Shown here in pieces: positions 40,871 to 49,285 of a DNA stretch of 64,000 nt. Under the pieces are notes generated by a model. It was not told the DNA's origin, did not search any database, and saw nothing but the letters and a program-made list of their open reading frames with translations. The translations under genes and the position numbers were made by a program. Source of the stretch: Actinomycetospora sp. TBRC 11914 (GTDB taxonomy: Bacteria; Actinomycetota; Actinomycetes; Mycobacteriales; Pseudonocardiaceae). Location: positions 1 to 64,000 of the forward strand of contig NZ_JABBND010000007.1 of the NCBI RefSeq assembly GCF_012933465.1. Reading direction: 5' to 3'. Position 1 is the stretch's first letter, and every line of letters starts with the position of its first letter.

Positions 40871-42253
40871 ATGAGCGATCTCCGGGAGCGCCTCGTCGCC
40901 GTCGTCGGGGCCGAGCACGTCCTCGACGGCACCGCGAGCCCGGAGCTCGCCCACGACGAGGCCCTCGCCGTCGGACACGGCACCCCGGCCGTCGTCGTCC
41001 GGCCCGGCAGCACGGCCGACGTCGTCGGGATCGTCGACGCCGCCCGCGCGACGCACACCGCGCTCGTCGCCCGCGGCGCCGGCACCGGGCTCTCCGGCGG
41101 CGCGAACGCGCCCGACGGCGCCGTCGTCGTCGCCTTCGACCGCATGACCGCGATCCGCGCGATCGACACGACCGACCACGTCGCCGTCGTCGAGCCCGGG
41201 GTGTCGCTCGCGCAGCTCGACGCGGCCGCCCGCGAGCACGGCCTCACCTATCCGGTGCGGCCCGGCGAGCAGAGCGCGAGCCTCGGCGGCACCGTCGCGA
41301 CCAACGCCGGCGGCATGCACGCCGTCCGGTACGGGGTGACGCGGGCCCACGTCGTCGGGCTGGAGGCGGTGCTCGCCGACGGCACCGTCGTGCGCACCGG
41401 AGGGCGGCTCGCCAAGGTCTCCGCCGGCTACGACCTCACCCAGCTGCTCGTCGGCTCCGAGGGCACGCTCGCGCTGGTCACCGAGGTCACCGTCCGGCTC
41501 CAGCCCCACCTCCCGGTGCGCCGCACGGTGCTCGCCCCCTTCGCCGACCTCCCGACGACGACGGCGGCCGTGGCCCGCGTCGTCGGGAGCGGTCTCGCCC
41601 CCGCGCTGTGCGAGTACCTCGACGACCCGACGATGGATGCGATCTGCGCGGCCGCCGACCTCGCGCTGGGCGTGCCCGACGAGGTCCGCGCCGGGGCGGA
41701 CGCGTACCTCGTCGTCGAGCTGGTCGGGCGGCGGGCCGAGCGGGTGGAGGAGGACCTCGCCGAGCTCGGCGAGCTGCTCACCGACGCCGGCGCCCCCGAC
41801 GTCTACGTCCTGCCCGAGGGGTCGGCCCGGCGGCTCGTCGAGGCCCGCGAGCAGGCGTTCTGGACGATCAAGGCGCGGGGGGCGGACGAGGTGGTCGACG
41901 TCGTCGTGCCGCGATCGGCGATGGCGGAGTTCATCGGGCGGTCCCGGGAGATCGGGGAGCGCCACGGCACGCGGGTGCTCGGGTGCGGGCACGCCGGCGA
42001 CGGGAACGTGCACTTCGCGGTCTTCGGCCCCGGCGGCGACGGCCACGCGGCGGCCCTCGACGCGACGCTGCACGAGGTGCTCGCGGCGGGGGTGGCGCTG
42101 GGCGGGGCGGTGTCGGGCGAGCACGGGGTCGGGCGGGCCAAGGCCGGCGCGCTGGCGGAGCTCGCCGACCCGGGAGCGCTGACCACCATGCGCCGGGTCC
42201 GGGCGGCGCTCGACCCGGACGGGCTGCTGAACCCGGGATGCGGGCCGGTCTGA
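40871..42253 (+). CDS. FAD-linked oxidase, glycolate/lactate-oxidase GlcD type
   Basis: The 460-residue flavoprotein has the PCMH FAD-binding fold (VVVRPGSTADVVGIVDAARA, RGAGTGLSGGANAPDGAVVV, LGGTVATNAGGMHAVRYGVT, LLVGSEGTLALVTEVTVRLQ) and the C-terminal substrate domain ending GEHGVGRAKA and LDPDGLLNPG. GlcD-type enzymes oxidise 2-hydroxyacids (glycolate, D-lactate) and pass electrons to partners. No GlcE or GlcF partner genes are adjacent. ATG at 40871. It is divergent from the rearranged CoA-transferase, and a hairpin follows the stop. Confidence 0.92.
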   Translation: MSDLRERLVAVVGAEHVLDGTASPELAHDEALAVGHGTPAVVVRPGSTADVVGIVDAARATHTALVARGAGTGLSGGANAPDGAVVVAFDRMTAIRAIDTTDHVAVVEPGVSLAQLDAAAREHGLTYPVRPGEQSASLGGTVATNAGGMHAVRYGVTRAHVVGLEAVLADGTVVRTGGRLAKVSAGYDLTQLLVGSEGTLALVTEVTVRLQPHLPVRRTVLAPFADLPTTTAAVARVVGSGLAPALCEYLDDPTMDAICAAADLALGVPDEVRAGADAYLVVELVGRRAERVEEDLAELGELLTDAGAPDVYVLPEGSARRLVEAREQAFWTIKARGADEVVDVVVPRSAMAEFIGRSREIGERHGTRVLGCGHAGDGNVHFAVFGPGGDGHAAALDATLHEVLAAGVALGGAVSGEHGVGRAKAGALAELADPGALTTMRRVRAALDPDGLLNPGCGPV

Positions 42254-42296
42254 CGGTGTGGCGTTTCAGACGTTGAGCGTCTGCGATGCGACACCG
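42254..42296. terminator. Imperfect 19-bp-stem hairpin
   Basis: Arms 42254-42272 and 42278-42296 pair at 15 of 19 positions around the loop ttgag; the inner cagacg/cgtctg part is perfect. It sits between the FAD-oxidase stop and the convergent kinase-like gene end at 42302. Confidence 0.65.
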
Positions 42297-42301
42297 CTGA
42301 C

Positions 42302-42940
42302 TCACTCCCGGGTCTGCAGCGCCGGGCGGTCCGGGTGGTCGGCCAGCACCACGAGGTCCGCCAGCGCCCCCGGGTCGACCTCCTCGACGTAGCGGGCGTA
42401 GGCGGGCAGCGTCCAGGCGTCGGGCTCGGGGGTCCGCCGGGCGAGCGCCCCGGCGGAGAGCGACACGTGCACCTCGAGCTCGGCCGGCAGCCCGCGCCCG
42501 AGCAGGAGCGGCCCGTCCACCAGCAGCACCCCGCCCGGCGGGAGGTCCACCCGGGCGGCCCGGACCGCGCGGTCGGTCTCCACGTCCCACAGCCGCGGCA
42601 GCACCGGACGACCGGCCGCCGCCGGGGCGAGCACCTCACGGACCAGCGCCCCGGCGTCGAGCCAGTCGTCGTAGAACGCGTCGGGATCGGTGCGGCCCCG
42701 CTCGAGGCGCAGCGACGCCGGGCGCAGGAAGTCCCAGGCCGACACCCGCAGCACCGCCCGCGAGAGACCCCGCAGCCGCTCGACGAGTCCGTCGGCCCAC
42801 CGGTCCGGCCGCGCGGCCGCGGCCCCGTCGACGAGGACCCGCACCGACCCGGCGTCGGGAACCCCTCGCGCGTGGATCGCCTCGGCGAGCTCGTCGAGCA
42901 GGGCGTCGGGGGTCAGCGGGCGGATCGGGGGGCGGGTCAT
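42302..42940 (-). CDS. Uridine-kinase-like protein lacking a canonical P-loop
   Basis: The 212-residue protein follows the actinobacterial uridine/cytidine-kinase-like pattern: a beta strand VRVLVDGAAAARPDRWADGL where a Walker A loop should be, then RVSAWDFLRPASLRLERGRT, DPDAFYDDWLDAGALVREVL, LLVDGPLLLGRGLPAELEVH and WTLPAYARYVEEVDP. The Y-D-D-W-x-D motif (nucleoside-binding region) is intact. But the GxxxxGK[ST] loop reads GAAAARPDRW, with no Gly-Lys. It may be an inactive paralogue or use a different phosphate site. ATG at 42940. Confidence 0.7.
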   Translation of the reverse strand: MTRPPIRPLTPDALLDELAEAIHARGVPDAGSVRVLVDGAAAARPDRWADGLVERLRGLSRAVLRVSAWDFLRPASLRLERGRTDPDAFYDDWLDAGALVREVLAPAAAGRPVLPRLWDVETDRAVRAARVDLPPGGVLLVDGPLLLGRGLPAELEVHVSLSAGALARRTPEPDAWTLPAYARYVEEVDPGALADLVVLADHPDRPALQTRE

Positions 42941-42999
42941 CGCCCCCAGGATCCCACCGCCGGCCCCCGAGGACCCGGCCCGGGCCCCGGCGACCCGGC

Positions 43000-44379
43000 T
43001 CAGGCCTGGGCGACCGGCCCGTCGCCGAGCCGCCCCGTCTCCCCCGACATGACGGGGACCGGTGCGCCCTCCTCGGAGTGCTCGTCGTCCTCGTCCGGGG
43101 GCCGCGGGTGCATGAGCGACAGGGCGATCAGCGAGGCCACCGCGCAGGCGATGATGTAGATCGCGATCCAGAAGAAGCTCCCCGTCGCGGCGAGGATGGC
43201 GGCGGCGATCAACGGTGCGGGGCCGCCCGCGATGACCGACGCGAGCTGGTAGCCCAGGCCGGCCCCGGTGTAGCGCACCCCGGTCCCGAAGCTCTCGGAG
43301 ATCAGCGCCGCCTGCGGGCCGTACATCATGTCGTGGAAGATCAGGCCGAGGATCATCCCGAGGATGACGAGCCCGGGGACCCGGGTGTCGAGCAGCAGGA
43401 AGTACGGGAAGGCGTAGAGGCCGGTGAGCACCACCCCGGCGCCGTAGACCACCCGACGGCCCAGCTTGTCGGAGAGCCAGCCGAAGAACGGCACCGAGAC
43501 GATCCCGATCAGTGCCGCGATGATGAGGTACAGCAGCAGCTGGGACTGCCCCAGCTTGAGCTGCTTGGTGCCGTAGACCAGCACGAACGAGGTGAACAGG
43601 TAGAACGGCGCCTGCTCGGCGGTGCGCACGAACATCGCCTTGAGCACGTCGCGCCACTGGTACTTGAAGGTGTCGACCAGCGGCAGCTTGGCGACGGCGC
43701 CCCGGGTGCGCAGCGCCGCGAACGCCGGCGACTCGAGCACCGTCAGCCGGACGAACAGGCCGATGCCGATGAGCACGATCGAGGCGATGAACGGCCAGCG
43801 CCACCCGCCGGCGAGGAAGCCGGGCCCCGAGAAGAAGTAGACGACCGCGGTGCCCAGCGCGAGCCCGATCGGCACGCCGGCCTGCGGCCACGCCGCCATG
43901 AGCCCCCGCTGGCGGCGGTGGCCCCACTCCATCGACATGAGCACCGAGCCGCCCCACTCGCCGCCGACCCCGATGCCCTGCACCACCCGCAGCACCGTCA
44001 GGAGGATCGGCGCCCAGATCCCGATCGTGGCGTAGGTGGGCAGGCAACCGATGAGCACCGTCGCCCCACCCATGAGCAGCAGCGTGACGACCAGCGAGTA
44101 CTTGCGGCCGATCCGGTCGCCGTAGTGCCCGAAGATCGCCGCGCCGATCGGCCGGGCGGCGAACCCGACGAACTGGGTCGAGAACGCCAGCAGGACGCCG
44201 CCGGACTCGGAGTTGTTGAAGAACAGCGGGCCGAAGACCAGCGCCGCCGCGGTGTTGTAGAGGAAGAAGTCGTACCACTCGATGGTGGTGCCGACGGTGC
44301 TCGCGACGACGGCGCGTCGCTTGACCCGCCGTCGAATCGCCGGGTCGGACAGGTCCGGGGCGTCCGCGTTGCTCGCCAT
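43000..44379 (-). CDS. MFS transporter, metabolite:H+ symporter (MHS) type
   Basis: The 459-residue protein has twelve predicted helices and the MHS signatures GTTIEWYDFFLYNTAAAL near the N-terminus, GHYGDRIGRKYSL, GIGVGGEWGGSVL and LSDKLGRRVVYG. MHS carriers (ShiA/KgtP/ProP relatives) import organic acids or betaines with protons. The hydrophilic tail (DEDDEHSEEGAPVPVMSGET) is acidic. ATG at 44379. The substrate is not predictable; the organic-acid theme of neighbouring genes is suggestive only. Confidence 0.92.
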   Translation of the reverse strand: MASNADAPDLSDPAIRRRVKRRAVVASTVGTTIEWYDFFLYNTAAALVFGPLFFNNSESGGVLLAFSTQFVGFAARPIGAAIFGHYGDRIGRKYSLVVTLLLMGGATVLIGCLPTYATIGIWAPILLTVLRVVQGIGVGGEWGGSVLMSMEWGHRRQRGLMAAWPQAGVPIGLALGTAVVYFFSGPGFLAGGWRWPFIASIVLIGIGLFVRLTVLESPAFAALRTRGAVAKLPLVDTFKYQWRDVLKAMFVRTAEQAPFYLFTSFVLVYGTKQLKLGQSQLLLYLIIAALIGIVSVPFFGWLSDKLGRRVVYGAGVVLTGLYAFPYFLLLDTRVPGLVILGMILGLIFHDMMYGPQAALISESFGTGVRYTGAGLGYQLASVIAGGPAPLIAAAILAATGSFFWIAIYIIACAVASLIALSLMHPRPPDEDDEHSEEGAPVPVMSGETGRLGDGPVAQA

Positions 44380-44441
44380 GGCAGGGAATGATGCTCATCA
44401 CACCCGATCCGGGCAAGACCGGACGTCACCCAACGGAACGG

Positions 44442-45014
44442 TCAGATCACCGAGAAGCGATCCGTCAACTTCTGTCCGTCCGCCCGGGTGATGAGACAGG
44501 ACACCAGGCGTCCGCCGGATGACCCCGTGTCAGGACCGTTCGGCGCATCGAAGGCGGCCTCCCCCGGGACGATCGCCGCCACCCGGAGGTCGGAGCGGTC
44601 GACGCCGCTCGCGTTCTGGGCGACCTCCCCGGAGGAGACGACCATCGCGCAGAACGCCCGGCCGAAGTCGGCCAGCGCCTCCGCGCCGGGGTAGATGACC
44701 TGCCGGCTCTCGTTGAGCGGCGTCGCCGTCCCGACGACCTCGACGTCGTGCGGGTCCCCGCAGGGCGTGTCGGTCCCGCTGCCGTAGACCGCGCCGTCGC
44801 CCAGCTTCCCGCTGGCGCACTGCCCGTCGAACAGCTCGAACGTCGGGATGTCGCCGCCCGGACCGAACGTGTAGACCTCGGGCTCGGAGGAGAACGGCCG
44901 CCACCCGCCGACCAGCGCGCCCGCCGCGAACACGACGAGCACGACGGCCAGCCCCGCCGCCCCCAGCAGGAGGCGGCGGTCGCGCAGGACGGCCGGGATC
45001 GCGGTCAGGGTCAG
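44442..45014 (-). CDS. Septum-formation-family membrane protein
   Basis: The protein (about 190 residues) has one N-terminal membrane helix (LLGAAGLAVVLVVFAAGALV) and an outside domain with three Cys: FDGQCASGKLG, TPCGDPHDVEVVG and GRAFCAMVV. The C-x-D-P-H-x-x-E-V pattern is that of the actinobacterial septum-formation domain. No ATG, GTG or TTG lies in frame before the helix; the best start is CTG at 45014, whose bases overlap the upstream stop (CTGA) after an AGGAG site. Translation is thus probably coupled to the DUF5709-like gene. The membrane topology puts the domain outside the cell. Confidence 0.75.
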   Translation of the reverse strand: MTLTAIPAVLRDRRLLLGAAGLAVVLVVFAAGALVGGWRPFSSEPEVYTFGPGGDIPTFELFDGQCASGKLGDGAVYGSGTDTPCGDPHDVEVVGTATPLNESRQVIYPGAEALADFGRAFCAMVVSSGEVAQNASGVDRSDLRVAAIVPGEAAFDAPNGPDTGSSGGRLVSCLITRADGQKLTDRFSVI

Positions 45015-45583
45015 CTCTCCTGCTCCACGTGGAGCGCCTGCGCCTCGGCGCCCTCGGTCGGCCACTCGCGGTCGACCCGTGCGGCCTCGCCGTACGAGTC
45101 GTCGGTCGGCAGTCCGGTCGGCTCCGCGGCGCCGGGCTCCGACGGGACGCCCAGCTCGACCTCGCCGCCGCCGTCGGTCAGCGTCTCGGCCTCGACGGCA
45201 CCGTCGGGGTCGAGCGGGTCGGCCACCGGGGCCCCCGTGGTGCCGAAGTCCCCGACGCCGTCGACGGCGTTCGCGGGGTCGTCGACGGACTCGTCGAGGT
45301 CCATCGCCGGGGTGGCCGCGACGGGCCGCGCCGGGGGCTCCTCGGCCGTGACGTCGGGCTCCTCCTGCGGGATCCGGTAGGCCAGGGTGTCCCGCTCCTC
45401 CTCGGACTCGCGGGTGCCGCCGAGCCGCATGTCGCGGCTGTAGCCCTCGGCGGTGTCCATGCCGTCCTCGAGCGGGTCGGTGTCGATCCGGTCCTCGTCG
45501 AGGATGACCGACGGCTCCTCGTCGAGGGCGGACGTGTCGTTGTCGACGACGAAGTCGGCGTGCTCGGCGAACTGCTCGCTCAC
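45011..45583 (-). CDS. DUF5709-like acidic protein
   Basis: This 190-residue, very acidic protein resembles actinobacterial DUF5709 proteins: a first block LDEDRIDTDPLEDGMDTAEG then SRDMRLGGTRESEEERDTLA and RIPQEEPD, followed by a disordered acidic tail ending ALHVEQES. It lacks membrane helices and catalytic motifs. GTG at 45583 follows AGGAG. Its stop overlaps the putative CTG start of the septum-formation protein, so the two form an operon. Confidence 0.65.
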   Translation of the reverse strand: MSEQFAEHADFVVDNDTSALDEEPSVILDEDRIDTDPLEDGMDTAEGYSRDMRLGGTRESEEERDTLAYRIPQEEPDVTAEEPPARPVAATPAMDLDESVDDPANAVDGVGDFGTTGAPVADPLDPDGAVEAETLTDGGGEVELGVPSEPGAAEPTGLPTDDSYGEAARVDREWPTEGAEAQALHVEQES

Positions 45584-45699
45584 GGGTACGGGCTCCTGTC
45601 CTGCCCCACCGGCCGGGGCGGCGCTGGGTGCATGGTGCACGGTCGACGGTGCGTTCCCCGCACCGGGGCGGGCCATGCGTGCCCGGCGGGGCGGTGCCG

Positions 45700-46245
45700 T
45701 CAGCGGCCGTGGCCGTGCCCGTGACCGTGACCGCGGCCCCTCCCGGCACCGCCGCCCATCGCCCGCTCGAGCGCCTGCTCCCACGCCTGCTCGTACCGCT
45801 GCGCGGCCCGGGCCCGCATCGCGGCGAGCGCCTCCCGGGCCTCCTCCTGCCGGTCCGTGACGGCGGCGCGGCGGGTGGGGCTCGTGACGTCGGCGCGACG
45901 GCGGGTCGGCGTCACCGTGGTCGAGTCCGCGGCCGGCTGCGGGCGGGTGGTGACGGCCGGGCCCTTCGGCACGATCGGCGCCCCGACGGCGGGCGGCGCG
46001 AGCGTGGCCGCGGCGCCGGCGGCCGGGGCCACCGACGAGGCGGACGACGTCAGGTCCGGCGCGCCCGCGGTGCCGAGGGTCGCCCCGACGGCGGCCGCGC
46101 CGACCGCCAGGGCGCCGGTGGCGACGGCGAGGGCACGGCGCCTCCGGCGCGGTCCGGCGGCGCGGGCCTCGTCCTCGGCACGCGCGAGGTCCAGCGCCAA
46201 CGGGCCGCTCGACGGCGCGGCGAACGGGTCAGTCGGAAGGCTCAT
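45700..46245 (-). CDS. Single-pass membrane protein with His-Gly tail
   Basis: The 181-residue protein has an N-terminal cytoplasmic part (LALDLARAEDEARAAGPRRR), one membrane helix (ALAVATGALAVGAAAVGATL), a Pro/Thr-rich stretch, a helix (EEAREALAAMRARAAQRYEQ) and a C-terminal GRGHGHGHGHGR repeat that could bind metal. ATG at 46245. Not a named family. A 116-bp gap without a gene separates it from the DUF5709-like gene. Confidence 0.65.
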   Translation of the reverse strand: MSLPTDPFAAPSSGPLALDLARAEDEARAAGPRRRRRALAVATGALAVGAAAVGATLGTAGAPDLTSSASSVAPAAGAAATLAPPAVGAPIVPKGPAVTTRPQPAADSTTVTPTRRRADVTSPTRRAAVTDRQEEAREALAAMRARAAQRYEQAWEQALERAMGGGAGRGRGHGHGHGHGR

Positions 46246-46305
46246 CACTGGTCCCATCGGGTCAACGGCGGCCATCGTTACCGATCCGTGACCCGAGCGC
46301 CAGGG

Positions 46306-47991
46306 TCAGCCCTTGATGCGCTGCTCCTGTCCGCCCCACTCCTTGGCCCGCAGCTCGAACTTCTGGATCTTCCCGGTCGAGGTCTTCGGCAGCTCGGGGA
46401 CGATCTCGACGTCGCGGGGGGCCTTGTAGCGGGCGATCACGGTCTTGACGTGCTCGATGACCTCGTCCGGCTCGACGGACTTGCCCTGCCGCAGGATGAC
46501 GAAGGCCTTCGGCCGCTCCCCCCAGCGGTCGTCGGGCACGCCCACGACGGCGGCCTCGAGCACCGCGGGGTGGGAGAGCACCGCCTGCTCCACCTCGACC
46601 GTCGAGATGTTCTCGCCGCCGGAGATGATCACGTCCTTGGCGCGGTCGCGGAGCTCCACGTACCCGTCGGGGTGCATGACCCCGAGGTCGCCCGAGTGGT
46701 ACCAGCCGCCGGCGAAGGCCTTCGCCGTCGCGTCCGAGTCGCGGTAGTAGCCCGACATGACGTTGTTGCCGTGCATGACGATCTCGCCCATCGTCGTGCC
46801 GTCGGCGGGGACGTCGACGAGCTCCACCGAGGCCCAGTCGGTGACGTCGGCCGCACCATCCCCCGTCGCTCCGCTCGCCTCGTCCAGCACCTCGACGACC
46901 CGCACCGCGTCGGTCTGGATCATCCCGACGCCCTGGCGTGCCTGCAGCCGCGCCCGCTCGGTGTCGGGCAGCGCCGCCCAGTCGTCCTGCCACTGGCACA
47001 CCGTGTACGGCCCGTAGGTCTCGGTGAGGCCGTAGACGTGGACGATCCGGAACCCCATCTTCTCCATCTCGAGGATGGTCGTCGGGCTCGGCGGGGCGCC
47101 CGCGGTCGTCACCACCAGGGCGTAGTCCAGGGTCCGGGCCTCGGCCGCGTTCATGATCGTCGTGACGACGGTCGGGGCGCCGTTGAGGTGGGTGACGCGG
47201 TGCTCGCCGATCAGCCCCCAGATCGCGTCGCCGCGGACCTCGCGCAGGCAGACGTGGGTGCCGCCGATCGCGGTGATGCCCCAGGGCGTGCACCAGCCGT
47301 TGCAGTGGAACATCGGCAGCGTCCACAGGTAGACCGTCGCCGGGTCGTGGTAGCTCTGGATGATCTCGCCGAGGGAGTTCAGGTACGCGCCGCGGTGGTG
47401 GTACTGCACGCCCTTGGGCTTGCCGGTGGTGCCCGAGGTGTAGTTGATCGAGATCGTGCCCCGCTCGTCGTCGACCCCCCAGGGCAGGTCCTCGCCGTCG
47501 TCGCCTCGCGCCAGGAGGTCGGTGTAGGTGGCGTCCTCGACGGTCGTGCCGGCGTCGGGGCCCTGGTCGTCCACGTGCACGACGATCTCGCGGACCGTCT
47601 CCAGGTCGTCCCGGATCGGGTCGACGACGCCGCGCAGTGCGGAGTCGACGACGAGGACCGTCGCGCCCGAGTGGTCGAGGATGTAGCGGACCTCCTCGGC
47701 CGAGAGGCGCGTGTTCACCGCGACGAGCACCGCGCCGGCCAGCGGCACCCCGAAGTGCGCGTGCAGCATCGCCGGGACGTTGGGCAGCAGGCAGGCCACG
47801 CGGTCGCCGGGCTGCACCCCCGACGCGCGCAGTCCGCGCGCCAGCCGCTGGGCGTCGCGGGCGAACTCCGCGTAGGTCCAGCGTGCCGCGCCGTGGACGA
47901 TGGCCGTCTTGTCGGGATAGACCCCGGCCGAGCGGGCCAGGAACGACAGCGGCGTCAGTTCGGTGATCCAGGTCTCGGGACCGCGCGTCAT
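46306..47991 (-). CDS. Acyl-CoA synthetase (FadD-like, AMP-forming)
   Basis: The 561-residue ANL-family ligase has the P-loop NYTSGTTGKPKGVQYHHRGA, YGLTETYGPYTVCQW (A5), GWYHSGDLGVMHPDGYVELR (A7) and the catalytic-Lys region PKTSTGKIQKFELR. It would activate a fatty or aromatic carboxylate to its CoA thioester via the adenylate, in the cytosol. ATG at 47991 is preferred; TTG at 48003 is possible. It could act on acids produced by the BVMO-hydrolase pathways in this window. No operon partner is adjacent; upstream is a hairpin ending the sulfur operon. Confidence 0.93.
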   Translation of the reverse strand: MTRGPETWITELTPLSFLARSAGVYPDKTAIVHGAARWTYAEFARDAQRLARGLRASGVQPGDRVACLLPNVPAMLHAHFGVPLAGAVLVAVNTRLSAEEVRYILDHSGATVLVVDSALRGVVDPIRDDLETVREIVVHVDDQGPDAGTTVEDATYTDLLARGDDGEDLPWGVDDERGTISINYTSGTTGKPKGVQYHHRGAYLNSLGEIIQSYHDPATVYLWTLPMFHCNGWCTPWGITAIGGTHVCLREVRGDAIWGLIGEHRVTHLNGAPTVVTTIMNAAEARTLDYALVVTTAGAPPSPTTILEMEKMGFRIVHVYGLTETYGPYTVCQWQDDWAALPDTERARLQARQGVGMIQTDAVRVVEVLDEASGATGDGAADVTDWASVELVDVPADGTTMGEIVMHGNNVMSGYYRDSDATAKAFAGGWYHSGDLGVMHPDGYVELRDRAKDVIISGGENISTVEVEQAVLSHPAVLEAAVVGVPDDRWGERPKAFVILRQGKSVEPDEVIEHVKTVIARYKAPRDVEIVPELPKTSTGKIQKFELRAKEWGGQEQRIKG

Positions 47992-48084
47992 GGCGCGATC
48001 CAAGCAGCCCCCGCGACCAGCGGAAAGGCGTGATCACCCTCCGAGAGCGCGTCGTGCCTCTCGGTCCAGGTGGCCTCCGGCCCC

Positions 48085-48124
48085 GTGAGCACTAACTGTC
48101 GCTATACCGACAGTCAGTGCTCAC
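48085..48124. terminator. Palindromic element with stop codon in stem
   Basis: Arms gtgagcactaactgtcg (48085-48101) and cgacagtcagtgctcac (48108-48124) match at 16 of 17 positions around the loop ctatac. On the minus strand the right arm carries the final codons and TGA of the rhodanese gene. The same design (stop codon inside the stem) appears at 36574 and 57538. Confidence 0.8.
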
Positions 48125-48536
48125 GAGGCGAAGCCACATAGTCGGGCGGCGCGTCCGAGCCCGGCGCCGTCGTGAGACCCGCCGCCTCCCAGGCGCGGTA
48201 CCCCCCGACGACGTCGGTGGCCCGGTGGATCCCGAGGTCCTGTAGCGCGGCGGCGGCCAGGGAGGAGGTGTAGCCCTCCGAGCACAGCACCACCCAGGCC
48301 ACGTCGTGGTCGACCGCCTCGGGGATGCGCGCGTCCGAGGTGGGGTCGAGGCGCCACTCGAGGTGGTTGCGCTCGATGACGACGGCGCCCGGGACGGTCC
48401 CCTCGGCGAGCCGCTGCCAGCCGGGCCGGATGTCGACCAGCCGGGCCCCGTCGGCGACGGCGGCCGCCGCCTCGGTGGGCCCGAGCCGGTGCAGCCGGGC
48501 GCGGGCCGCCGACAGCAGCTCGCCGACCGTCGTCAC
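48114..48536 (-). CDS. Rhodanese-like sulfurtransferase domain protein
   Basis: A 140-residue single rhodanese domain: LGPTEAAAAVADGARLVDIR at the N-terminus, GAVVIERNHLEWRLDP, and the active-site loop VVLCSEGYTSSLAAAALQDL with the catalytic Cys at about residue 93, then DVVGGYRAWEAAGL. It would carry persulfide sulfur. GTG at 48536 overlaps the stop of the cysteine dioxygenase gene (GTGA), so translation is coupled. Pairing with a cysteine dioxygenase suggests joint handling of cysteine-derived sulfur. Confidence 0.9.
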   Translation of the reverse strand: MTTVGELLSAARARLHRLGPTEAAAAVADGARLVDIRPGWQRLAEGTVPGAVVIERNHLEWRLDPTSDARIPEAVDHDVAWVVLCSEGYTSSLAAAALQDLGIHRATDVVGGYRAWEAAGLTTAPGSDAPPDYVASPREH

Positions 48537-49180
48537 AGGACCTGGCCTCCCTCGGGGGACGCGCCGGGCTCCACCAGCTCGGAGCGGCGCCGCGTGAGGG
48601 TGCCCCGCTCGACCTCGTAGTACGACATCGTCGAGAGCGGCGGCGAGTAGGCGTGGACGCTGACGGCGGGCTCGGGGCGGCGGTTGGACACGTCGTGGAC
48701 GTGCCCGAGCGGGAAGGCCGCCCCGGAGGAGGCCGGGAGCGCGCGGCGGCGCAGGCCCGGCCCGCACACCGCGAGCTCCTCGGCGGTGACCTGGTCGTCG
48801 GTGCGGCCGCTGGTCCAGCGCCACTCGGTGAGCTCGCCGCGGACGACGGTGAGGGCGCCGATCGAGCCGCCGTGGTCGTGGAGCTCGGCGGCCTGCTCGG
48901 TGGTCCAGCTGATGAGCCAGACGTCGAGGTGCGGGTCGGCGTGCAGGCGGCGCGACCAGCGGTGGGTGTGGTCGACCCGCACCTCGTGCAGGCCGGCGGC
49001 CACCTCGGCGGCGACCTGGCGGGTGATCGTGGTGAGGTCGGCGAGGCTCACCGGGGTGGGCCCGTCGTGCCAGCGGCGGCGGTCGCCGTGGAGCGAGCGG
49101 GGCAGGAAGGCGAGCGCGGGCGAGTCGGGGGTGGCGGATGTGACGGGGGTGTCGGCGCGCTCGGGCGTGACGGCGGTCAT
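48533..49180 (-). CDS. Cysteine dioxygenase type I (cupin)
   Basis: The 215-residue cupin has the iron-binding pair in ELHDHGGSIGALTVVRGEL (H-x-H) and a later His in FPLGHVHDVSNRRPEPAVSV, followed by AYSPPLSTMSYYEVERG. This matches bacterial cysteine dioxygenases, which oxidise Cys to cysteine sulfinate with O2; 3-mercaptopropionate or other thiols are possible substrates. ATG at 49180. It leads an operon with the rhodanese gene. A possible Cys leader peptide and a hairpin lie between 49243 and 49360. Confidence 0.9.
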   Translation of the reverse strand: MTAVTPERADTPVTSATPDSPALAFLPRSLHGDRRRWHDGPTPVSLADLTTITRQVAAEVAAGLHEVRVDHTHRWSRRLHADPHLDVWLISWTTEQAAELHDHGGSIGALTVVRGELTEWRWTSGRTDDQVTAEELAVCGPGLRRRALPASSGAAFPLGHVHDVSNRRPEPAVSVHAYSPPLSTMSYYEVERGTLTRRRSELVEPGASPEGGQVL

Positions 49181-49242
49181 GACGGGACGGGTCCTCGGGT
49201 GGGCGTCGGCCGTCGTCGTCGGGCGCCGGCGGCCGGGAGGAG

Positions 49243-49274
49243 GTCCCCCGGGGCGTGGGCCTCGCAGGGGGGAC
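49243..49274 (-). promoter_or_regulatory. Possible attenuator stem upstream of cysteine dioxygenase
   Basis: The plus strand shows gtccccc (49243-49249) and gggggac (49268-49274), which pair perfectly around an 18-nt loop. On the minus strand the stem starts 12 nt after the leader-peptide stop, where a translation-controlled attenuator would lie. The role is inferred only from position. Confidence 0.35.
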
Positions 49275-49285
49275 GGGACTCGTCG

